From NCBI RefSeq assembly GCF_037893015.1, contig NC_133661.1:222793489-222857488 (forward strand): DNA of 64,000 nt, given 5' to 3'. This document shows positions 35,601 through 47,600 of this stretch, one piece after another. Each line of letters opens with the position of its first letter. The stretch's first letter is position 1. Source of the stretch: Macrotis lagotis. Its lineage: Eukaryota; Chordata; Mammalia; Peramelemorphia; Peramelidae. The position numbers were made by a program, and so were the translations under genes. Below the pieces are notes generated by a model that ran no database searches, was not told where the DNA came from, and saw only the letters and a program-made list of their open reading frames with translations.

Positions 35601-38600
35601 TAATGGCATAATCAAAATCAAGGCACCAGGGACTTGTTCTGTCATTACCAGATGATTTAACATGGAGAAAGTTAAATTGCTCCAATTGAACTCCTTATAG
35701 AGGATCTAGAGGAAGACATGGACAAAAGATGAACGGGATGAGAAGAGATATCTGGGTTGCAATCTACACGTTTACTACATCTGGAGGGAATATTACAAAC
35801 TGACTCTAATATTGGAAGAGATTATATACTAAAAGTCTTTCTATACATGTGTATGTCTAGTTTTCTGCTATTGCTTGTTCATGTCTAACTCTACATGACC
35901 TCCTGGGTCAATGAGATTTTCTTAGAAAAGACACTGGAGGGGGCAGCTAGGTGGCACAGTAGATAGAGCACTGGCCCTGGAGCCAGGAGTACCTGAGTTC
36001 AAATCCAGCCTCAGACACTATAATTACCTAGTTGTGTGGCCTTGGGCAAGCCACTTAACCCCATTTGCCTTGCAAAAACCTAAAAAAAAAAACAAAAAAC
36101 CCCGGACACTGGAGTGGTTTGTCCTTTTTTCCAGCACTACCCCATTTTACAGATAAGGAATTGAAGCAAATGTGGTTTAAATGGTTTGCCCAGGGCCACT
36201 GCAGTTAATAAGAAACTCAGTTCTTCCTGAATGCAAGCCCTGTGCTCTATTCACCACTCTACCCAGGTGTCCCTATATATGACAGGATACAAAGAGAGGA
36301 TGTTAAAAGAATTCAGTTCTGTCCAGTGTTGAAGAAAACCAAAAACCACACTAGGTGGCCAAGATATTTTCTGGTTTTGACACCTATAAACTAGTCTTGC
36401 ACCCCAAAACTATTGAAAAATAAACAAAAGTAGTAGATGACATGGATAAAAAGTGCTCAAAATATTTCCTCTACTCTCCACAAGTATGACTCAAGTCAAC
36501 AGAAATAGAGTAGAAAAGAAGAAAAGATAGGGCTCAAGGGTTGAAAAACTTAGCCAAGATTCTAACTCCAAAGTAGAAGAGCTGGACCTTGAAATCAGAG
36601 GTATTTTAGCAGCATTTCTAGGCAGGAATTTAACTTTATTAAGAAATACTTATTGATTTCCATAAATCATTACCTTTTCAAAACCTTCCCAGACCCTTTA
36701 TTCTTCACAGTTTCAGCATCACCTCTTAATACAGCAAGGAAGTTTTTTGGGTTGACATCCTGGGTAAAAAGAAAGAGAAGTAAACATCATTCTGAGTCAA
36801 AGACAAATGGTCTCACTGCCTGTGGCAGTATTCCACAATAAAGCCAGAGGCTGACCCCAAGGGTGAGATTGCAGCTGATCCCCCTGAAATTGTGGTGCTG
36901 GTGTCCAATGTAGCCCCACTGTCCCCTTTTTGCCTTTGTGAGCTAGGCCTGGGTCCCCTTCCCTTCTCTTTTTCTTTTATGCCTTCTCACTGGAGGATTT
37001 CAGTTTCCAGTTTCAGTTATCATCTCTAGGCAAATGATTCCCATTTCTATAGTATCTGTCTCCAGAACACCATCACAAATTCCCAAATGCCCTTCTAGAC
37101 ATCCTGACCTTGATTTCCCAAAGCAAATCAAACTATGTCCAGAAGAGTCCTCATTCTCTCTCCTACCAAATCTGACCCTCTTCTAAACTTCCCAATTACT
37201 GCTGAGGATACCACTCCTCAAGAGCTCAGAAGCTTAGAGCTTGCTGTAATCCTCAATGTTTCCCTCTCATCTCTCATTTTCAAAGAATTGTTGTGGAAGC
37301 CAATATTTCTGCCTCCACAAACCTCACACATCTAGTCCACTTCTTGTTGCTCATATACCCTTTGTTCAATCTTCTCACTTGGATGAGTCATATTCTCCTT
37401 GTTGGACTCATGACCTCAAGTCTCTTCCCTCTCCAAATCCACCCTCCACATGACTGCCAAAGTGGTTTTCTAAAAATAATGGTATAACCATATAGATTAT
37501 GGATTCTAGGGATGGATATTATTTCACTGATCTCATCCTTTTTAAATATCTATTATTCAGTGTTTTTGATGTAATAATTACTAGTGTATAATTTAAACAT
37601 ATACATATATATATATGCAAATACTGAAAGTGCATGCTCAAATTTTTTTTTTATGGAAGAGTTATGTGATTTTTAAGTTTGGTATATTAGTCTGGAGTTC
37701 CCCATTGGTTCTAAGTATTAGCTTTACATGTAGTCAGATGGCCCTCAAATATCCCAACAGTTGTAATGTATTAGAAAGCTATATTTTTAGAACCATCGGA
37801 CATTATAAGGAACTTAAGACAATTTTGGACTTAATCAAGGCATATTTTATAGATTATGTAGTAGGAACACTATCTGCCATTATTCCTGCAATATAGAATA
37901 GGCTGTTTTTTTCCCCTAAAGGCAAGGAAGTTGTACCTGAGATGTGTCTGGCCAAGGGGGATAAAACTACAGCTATCTGACTTGTGACTGAAACCTCATT
38001 TTATAAATAAATTAAATTATTACCAAAATTAAATGAAGTTGCCTAGGTGGCATAATGAATAGACAGCAATAGTCCCAGAGTCAGGAGGATCCAAGCTTAA
38101 TTCAGCCTCAGATACTTAACACTTACTAGCTGTGTCAGAATTCCAATTGTCTCAGAAATAAATAATTAAGTAAAGGAGGCTTCTGGACAGAGAATGATTG
38201 CTTTTGAAAGTCCACAATTTAGCATAATGGTTTTTTCAAACAGTAAGTAATTAGTAAATGCTTTCATTCATTTATTCCTACATCAAAGAGGCCATGCCAG
38301 AAGGAAACAGTGACCCTCTGGGCATGGCACGATGGGGTCACTATTATAATGAGATGAGGGAGGCCACGATAGATACCAATTGAGTATCTTTTCTATGTTA
38401 TGAACAAGTAAACCTTTTGTTAGCTCATTTCGTCTATAAATGTTTTAATTCATTCTTATTTGAATCCAAATCACCAAACTGAACTGAGTTAGACTTGGCC
38501 AAATGAGCATGCATTACACGAATAAACTTTGGTTCCCCCAAAACCATGTGGCCAATATGGACAAATGATAAAAGAAATCCTAAATTAAAATGCTAAAGAA

Positions 38601-41600
38601 ATAATCATTAGGTATGAGTAAAAGAAAAAACAAACAAAAAAAGAGATCAAGGGGGCAGCTAGGTGGTGCAGTGAATAGAGCACTGGCCCTGGAGTCAGGA
38701 GGACCTGAGTTCAAAACTGGCCTCAGACAACTAATAATTACCTAGCTGTGTGGCCTTGGGCAAGTCACTTAACCCCATTGCCTTGCAAAAAAATCTTAAA
38801 AAAAAAAGAGACTAGACAGGGAAAACCAGAAACCAAAACTGTGTTGGGACAAATGAGGGGGATTTAAATGTATAATAATCATTTTAATTCAGAAATTAGA
38901 GTAATGCTAAGCTGAATAAGACTGCAGCAAAGTCCAAATGAACAGAATCTCATTCCATTGGATCTAATATGAAGGTGAGACTGAAATAATATTTAGATTA
39001 CGTACGACCTGATTATCAGTAATTCCTAAAAGAAGTACAGTATTTGCACGTTTCTAACATGGGCCTTTAAAATGTAGACTGAGAACTTTAAAATCAAATC
39101 AAATAAAAATCTATTAGACTTTAAAGTGTTCAAAACTTTCCTCTAACATTTCCCTAGTAAGCTTCCAAGGTTTGTATTATCAATACAAACCCCTATTAAA
39201 TACTGACAAGTACTTAGTTTGATGTTTTGATTAACATGAAAAAGAAAACAACTATAAACTTACCTCTCCTGTATAGTCTTTTGGGACCCCTTTATACACA
39301 TCAGTGCCATTGGGTCTATTGATGACAATACCTTTTGTAGGATTTCTGAAAAAAATTTGGTTAAGAAAATAGCTATTTAGATGAATTGAATCTTATAGTG
39401 TAAATAAAACCTAATGAACAAAGAACTCCAAACATGACAAATCAATTTAAAAGAAACACATATGTATCGCACTATGACACACTCCAAGTGGCCTGCATTT
39501 TAGATAGGTTAATCTTTAAACAAAAGTCCTAAATTTGTCACATAGACTGTAATATAGCATCATGAGATACTAAATTTTGTTATAGCACATAATAGTTATA
39601 TGGTATGGTCAGAGATACAGTTGACATCACTCCCAACCATGTGAGCTGAGCTAGTTCTTTTCTTTTTAAACAGAACTGAACCATCCATGAAACTTGATGG
39701 GTTCAGGGACTAAGACTACTGGACATGGCTTTCTGGACATCTGAATACAAAAAAACTTCTAAACATCCCAGCTTTCTAAGGTTCAACAGAATTGTGCAGT
39801 AAAGTCACCAAAACCACAACTAAATCAATACTGTACCAATGGCTAAACACTCTTCCCCTATCAAGATTAAATAAACCTCCTTTTCTTAACTGTTACTTAA
39901 TGTACCAGCACTGGCTTATTACAGAAGTGAAATTCTAGTATATTCAAACCTTGAAGATTGCTGTGCCCCCTAATCCTATACCAGTATTTAACAAAGATGC
40001 CTATGGACAAGTCTAAACCAAAAATATAGATTTTACTCAGATATGTTCATTTATCATCCAAGCCAGAAAAGACTTTGGAAGCCATCTAGTCCAACACCCT
40101 ATTTTTACAGAAGAGAAAACTGAAACTGAATTGACTTGTCTACCGTCTCATACATAAATATAATCAATAATAGAACTCCCACTGCTAATTCTTATCCTAG
40201 CTTTTCAATTTCATGTAATCAAAATTATCTACTTAATCATTTGTTATCTCTTCTCATTTTAAGAATTCTCCCCATAGCCACTGTAATGAAATTGTTTCCA
40301 CTAATCTTAGAAAATATGGTTATAGAATTTAATATATATCTATTCAGGACTGCATATGTGGTATAAAATGTTAAATTAAGCCTATTTTCTTCCATCTTCT
40401 TTCCATTACCCCCCCATTTGTCAAATCCAGAATTTATTCCCTAGGTAGTTCGTGTTTTCAGAATTAACAAACAAGAGATTACCATATTTAATTATTTCTT
40501 ATTCACCTAGTCTATTCCCCTAGTCTGCTTTGCTTTCTTAATTTGTTTTTACCAGCAGCAAATGGTTTCAGTCATCACTACCACATAAATAATTTGACAC
40601 ATTGTTTCCTTGCCCCTTCACTGTTTCTTTTGGGCCCTTTGAGGCTCGAAATTTAAGTTGCTTTTTTTTTTTTGCAAGGCAATGGGATTAAATGGCTTGC
40701 CTAAGGTCACACAGCTAGGCAATTAGAAAGTGTCTGAGACCAGGTTTGAACTCAGGAACTCCTGAGTCCAGGGCCAGTGCTCTATCCACTGTGCCACCTA
40801 GACAACCCTAAGTTGTTTTTTTTTTAATCTCTATTATAAAATAAATGGTAGTTTACTACCATGGTAGCACTAAAATAAGAAAATTTAGCTAATAAACTCA
40901 TTTGTGGGCACAAATTAACCCCAAATGATGACTCTTGTAATATTTTACATGCTTCTCTTTCCTACATAACTGCCCCACCTTCTTTCCCTTTTATATATTT
41001 ACGCCATTTTTTATGCCTACATCAGTCTCCACCAGGGATTGGATCATCTGAAATTTTGATTCTTATGCTATTTTCATATAATATGCTTGCCCTTTTCACA
41101 GAAGTATATCACAGCATTTCCCAAAGTCTCTATTGATCAAAATTCTGACAGGCTCTACCAGTCTGGAAAAGCTCTACCAATAGAGCAAGTCTGTTTTCCA
41201 AAGAACAATCCAAGTACGTACAAGAGAAGCATAACATGAATAGGTTGAACAAATGTTTAATTTCTTGGTCCTGACAGTGGTGATGTATTTACAAAAAAAT
41301 TTTTTTTAAAGACATGACGTTTTCTTTTGCTATTGTACAGAAGGAATCAAATGTACATTTAAAGTAGTCAGGTAGAAGAAAAATAGCTTTACTGGGTGCA
41401 GTTTGCAACATGAAATTTAGTAGTTCCTCATTTATCACCAGTAACAATATATATATTCCATGAGTCAATTTTTCACAATGCAGAACTATCCATAAGCACT
41501 TAAAATCTTAAAATATTTTTGGTAAAAAAAAAAAATCTTCTGAAATGTAATTCCTTTCTATTAACCTTTTTTTTTTAAGGTTTGGAGTCATTAGGAACAT

Positions 41601-44600
41601 CAGTGATTGCATTTTTTGATAGACAGCAGTATTTTTTAAGGTTGTCTGACTTTATGCACTAAATGGTCCCAGGCTATGATGCTTTGAGTTAAACCCCAAT
41701 TCTTTCTATCTGCTTCTAGATTTTTTTTCCTATCTTCTTCCTTATTTCAGGGCTGTCAGCTGTCATTTTGTCATATTGTCTGAATCTAGCAGCTATCCCC
41801 TCTTCTCTATCATTTATTGTTTCTAACTTGCTTTGTATTGAGAACACATACTTGTTAGAATTTATATAAGACCAAATAAATTCTAGAATAAAAACCTATC
41901 AGTGCAATTATATTAACTCCCTAATGCTTATTTGTTAGGCTCAGGCTCTGTTTTTATGACATCTCCAAAATTAAGGATAATTTCTGAATGAGTAAAATGT
42001 TATTACATTTTAGACTCTTCATAAATGATTTTATGTACCATGTTTACCATTTTATGAACCACTGTCAGTACAATACCTCTTAAATCTTTTTTCTACCAAG
42101 TTTTGTAAAGATCCTACTCACGCTTCATTATCTGCAATATCATCATACATCATGACAATTATTTGTTCATCAGGAATCCCATTTCGATGAACAATCTGGT
42201 ATGCATGGCAGGCATCAGCCTAGAAAAGAATAAATTGTGGAGTCTCACAGTGCTTACAAAAGTATAATTTTTCAGTTTATATGGTTATCAAACATTTTGC
42301 CTTGGACAATGTCATATCATAATAACATTCTTAATAATAATTCAGTAAGCATTTATTAGATACTCCTAGTAATAATACAAAAATTACAAAGTCCCTGACT
42401 TCTGTAACTATTCAACTAAATACGAAATGAAGATGAAGTAATTTTAGGAGAACACCAAAAGAGGGAAAAGGCCTCTTTTTTTGGAATAGATATGGAGACA
42501 GTAGAATGTTATGTCTGAGGTGTAGAAAATAGGTGTCCATGTGTGGTTGAAACACAGAGTACATGACAAGAGTATAATAGGAAATCAATCCAGAATGATA
42601 GGTGAGGCTGAAATGAGGCTGTATAGGAGGACTTCAAATGACAAAGAGAATAACATGTATTTTAACCTAGAAAAGAGTGAACAGGGAATAAAAGTGAGGA
42701 ATAGGGAAGATCTGTGCTTGAAAATTATTTTGGAAGCAACTGAGGAAAACTTCTTCCACCTCAAAACTGTGCAGGAATCCATAGGCAACAGGGAAGGGAA
42801 TTTTACCAGCAAAGCTAGTGCTAACACATAGTAACTTCTCAGCTCAAACAAAGACGGAAGATACAACCTCCAAGACTCTATGTCCAAAGGTAGGTAGAGT
42901 GGAGGGATCCTCTGAGAAAAGCCAAGGTTAGTTTTAAAATCTGAATATCAAGCACCACTATAGTGCTCAGGCCAAGGAGCTCTGAGGTCTCTAACCATGT
43001 CTTGACAGAGAGGGACCTGCAAATGCAGCACTCTGAATTCAAGGTGAGATCATGGCACCCAAAAGGAAAGCAGGGAGCAAAGCCTAGCTCTAGTACAGAG
43101 CCACAACTCAGCTAAAATCAAAGAAATTAGCAAATAATAAAAACAGTAACCACTATCAAAGGTTATCCCAAATCTAAATATTTCCTTAAAAGAAAAATTC
43201 TAATAACATAAGCAAATTTAAATGGGGAAAAATGAATTCTCCACAAGAACAATCTGGCTACTCTAAAGAAATTAAGCAGAAACTGCCTGATGAAATAAAA
43301 ATTTTGAGGAAAGAACTGAAAGAAAAATAGTTTGGAAAAGAAAGTGGTAAACTTACTCCAAGAAAATAAATCTCTGAAAATTAGACTAGATTAAACAAAT
43401 TAAATGATTCCAATGAGAACAAAATCAAAAACTGAAAAAAAAGTTAAGAAAATCTGATATTCAAAAAAAAAATGATGTGCAAAACATAGCAAGGATAGAT
43501 CATTTAAGAATCACTGGACTTGGGGCAGCTAGGTGGCACAGTGGATAAAGCACCGGCCCTGGAGTCAGGAGTACCTGGGTTCAAATCCAGTCTCAGACAC
43601 TTAATAATTACCTAGCTGTGTGGCCCTGGGCAAGCCACTTAACCCCATTGCCTTGCCCAAAAAAACCTAAAAAAAAAAAAATCATTGGACTTCCTAAAAA
43701 ATTTGGATTAAAAAAACTGGACACTACAATTCAAGAAATTAGAAATGAAAACTACCAGTTCTAGAAATCTCAAAGTCAAAATACAGAACTCTCAAATCAA
43801 AGAAAAAAAATACAAGGACCTCTAAGAAAACAAACAACTCAATTATCAAGGGACCATAATTGGGAATCATGAAAGACCTGCAACTTCAATTATATACAAG
43901 AAGAGATCTTGGAATACAATATTATAAAAGGTAAGAGGGAAAGAAATGTCTCTTCAAAACTTTAATATTTCCAAAGGGATATTGAAGGAATTAAATTAGA
44001 AAATCAGAGTTCCTGGAGGGTAGACCAGTTTGGAAATGGGAGAATAAAAAGAATTCATTAGTGTAGAAAGGAGGGAGTGGACTTTGTTATTTTTCATAAT
44101 TGTGAATATACAAAGGAAGAAGAAGAAAGGGAGGAGTAGGTATTAGATGAACCTCATTGAAAGGAGAGTTGAACACTTAAAATAGTCAGGTAGAAGAACA
44201 ATAGCTTTACTGGGTGCAACTTGCAATGATATTTAGTAGCTTTTCATTTATCACCAGGAATGATGATATACACCCACAAGTATAGAAATACAGGAAAACA
44301 ACTAGAATAGGGGAAGGGAAGACAATGCTAGAGGAATAATAGCTAGACACAAGGTACAAAGACTTGCATTTCTGACCATCGTGATTTACAGATTCATTTT
44401 GATTCCCTATTCTTATTTTTTACAAGACTTTCCCCTCTCTTTCTTAAAGGGGAAGCTGGGGAATAAGCAATAGTATATCAAAAAAAGCCAATTTTAATGT
44501 TTTAAAAGGCATAAAAAAGAACAGAAGGAAGTAGAGACAAGCACGGCAGTTTTTTTAGGTTTTTTTTTTGCAAGGCAAACAGGGTTAAGTGGCTTGCCCA

Positions 44601-47600
44601 AGGCCACACAGCTAGGTAATTAAGTGTCTGAGGCAGGATTTGAACTCAGGTACTCCTGACTCCAGGGCTGGTGCTCTAACCACTGTGCAACCTAGCTGCC
44701 CACACAGCAATTTTGGAAATAAAAAGGTTTTTTTTAAGCAAAGGTTTTTTTTTTTTTTAAGCAAGAGAAGTTAAATGGATTCTGTTTCATATGGAATGCT
44801 TTTACATTCTGCTGGGTATATAAAAATGCTTTTGGTGTTCAGAATAAAAAAAATTGTTTGGTAAACAATACACTTATGATTCAGAAAAACTCTCCAAATT
44901 AAAAAAAAATTGACAGAATGGGAACAAAAAAATTTATTCCAATATAGTCTGCTTGAAATTCATTGCCTCCTTTGAGAGGAAGTATAAGTAAAGGATTCAA
45001 TACAATAACCACTTATGAAAAAATTCTTTCCTACTTTAGATTTCAGATTTTTTTTACAAAAATCCAATATTCAGAAATATCATTAGGCAATCAAAAACAA
45101 GTTACAGGTGTAAAGAACACTAGATTTTGTTCTGAAATTATAGTCCAAGTTCTAGCTCACTGCTACCTGTTAGTCATATGACCTTGGTTAAGTAGTCTCC
45201 AGACTTCCTCTAAGTCTCTTCCTTACTTGTAAAATATAGATGGTCTCACAGTACTACTCTGACAAAATGCTTTTGTAAGCCTCAAAGTAGAATAGAAATG
45301 AGTGGATTATTGTTTAGTACATAAGTGTAAACTTTTTCTCTAGTTTGCAACAAGTTAAGACAAACATGCATAAAAAACTTTCTATAAATTTTATTTTGTT
45401 AGGATAAAAGATACTTATTAGTTAGAATCCTATTTTTTCCATGTAAACACAGGCAAAATGCTTAATATCAAATGGCACAATGATTATAATAAGATTCTGT
45501 TCATATAGTATTTGTAGTTTGTTTAATTTTCATTAGACAACCAAAAATGTAGACTGAAAAACCAAATTAAGCTCGTTAGAATAGAAAAGGTATTTCTAGA
45601 GTAGATTTGCAAGCAGTCTAGCATTCAAAATAAAAAAGTCTGGGAGTAGCTAGGTGGTGCAGTGGATAGAGCACTGGACCTGGAGTAAGAAGGACTTGAG
45701 TTCGAATCCAGCTTCAGACAATAAATACCTAGCTGTGTGATTTTGGTCAAGTCACTTAACCTCATGCCTTGCCAAAAAAAAAAGTCTGAAAAGTGATATT
45801 AAAGTTAACTCAAAAAATTGAAAAATCAAAGTATAATTCAACTTGGATTAATATTTCCCAAGTATAAATTACCCTTGTATGCATTTTCTCCTACAAAATG
45901 GAAACCTCCAGAAATGTGTAATATGGTTGTATAAGAGACTAGGAAAAGTTCAGAACACTTCAATAGGGTTTGACACAGTAATAGGATTTCTTGTAGCAAA
46001 GAAACATGTCCATTTACTTACTCCCCTTATGAGATCTGTTTGGAAGGAGAATAACACTTAAGACTATATGTGTGTATCTACACATCTTTATGTGCAAACA
46101 TACACATACATAACACATCTATATACACTCAGTCTCGTACCCAAACACACACACACACAGAAATACATAACTATATTGTCAAACAATTGAAGCAGTTGCT
46201 AAACTTTTTCCTTCCACTTTTTTCTTCATTATAAATGATATCTCACTATATTGGGAAGAGAAGAGTGACTGATAAATTTGGAAATCAAGGTAATGTAAAG
46301 AAAGAAATGAAATCAACAAAAATTAATTTAAAAAAAGGAATACTAAGTTCCATATTCTATGAGTAATTTCTAATAAATTTCCTAGGAACTAGAAAGAAGT
46401 TATTGTTGTTATTGTTTGGGAGGCAGAAGGGCTCATCTATAAAATGAGGAGTTGGAGAATCCTCTAATGATTTATTCAAGTGTTCCTGTTTTGTTCAAGT
46501 ACTGAACAACAAATACCAGCAATCCTTTCAAAATATCCAAGTGTGTGAAAGGCACTACCTTCCTTCCTTTCTTATCATAATTGTATAAACTCTTATTGTT
46601 CACACTACACTCATCTGACCAGTTTCAAAAGATCTCTAATGTATACTCTGGAGGATTAGCATAGTGCTGAGCAACTAGTAGGCTAATGACTTAAGGCTCA
46701 CAGGGTTTAGAAGCTAAGAAAGTTTCCATTTCAATCTCTTGATTTTTTTCAGTTCAAGAAATCAAATGCTCAATCCTGAGACAGTCTTGCCTAAAGTCTC
46801 CAAGGTCTTGTAAAAGATGAGCAACAAAGTCTCAATTTAATGATCTTTCTGGATAGATCCAGCATCAAATCTATTATTAAATCATAGTTCTAGTATAGAT
46901 CTTTCTATATAGCTCTTGAATATTTGCAAATATCTCATTTTATCCTCACGAAAACGCTTCCAGGTAGGTTTTACAGATGAGGGAACAAAGGTAAACAGGT
47001 GGAATGATTTGCTCAGGGTCACAAAGATATTAAGTGCCTGGGGTCAGATTTCAATTCAGCTTTTCCTAAATCCAAGACCCAACATTCTATTCACTGTGTA
47101 CCTAACTGTCCTAAGACAACCACCATTCTCAGTTCAGTCAATTCTCAGTTGTTTGGGGACTGCTTAACAGTTTGTGATCCAGCTTTTTTTTTAATTGCTT
47201 ATTAATAAATGTTGCAAAATTAGTAATTTTGACCCTAAAGAGAAACACTCTGACTCCTTAGTCCTTAGAAAAGCTGGGGGAGGGGAGATGCAGGAATGCA
47301 GAACTGATCTTATACTGTCAATTTTAGTAGGCCCTCAATCAATACTAGTTAGCCAAAAGACTATTTTGCCGGATTTTTTCCCTTTCTTCTGTCTTCTAAA
47401 AAAAATTCTTTCCTTTGTAGAATGGTTCTGTAGGAGGGAGATGAGGAATATGGGAGAAAATTTAGGGGAAGTAAAAATAAAAGATATCAATAAAAATATA
47501 TTTTATTAAAATACAATTCCTTAACAATACTTAGTAGGGAACTGAATTAAAACTGGTACAGATAAAAAATTAAGTCATTAGGTTAACGAATTTAAGTTAA

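Larger units (their letters stand above)
34921..36673 (-). other. LGMN: LGMN intron 5
   Basis: Holds the nested SINE pair at 35870-36275. The rest (34921-35860 and 36280-36670) shows no repeat family or gene I recognise. Confidence 0.6.
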
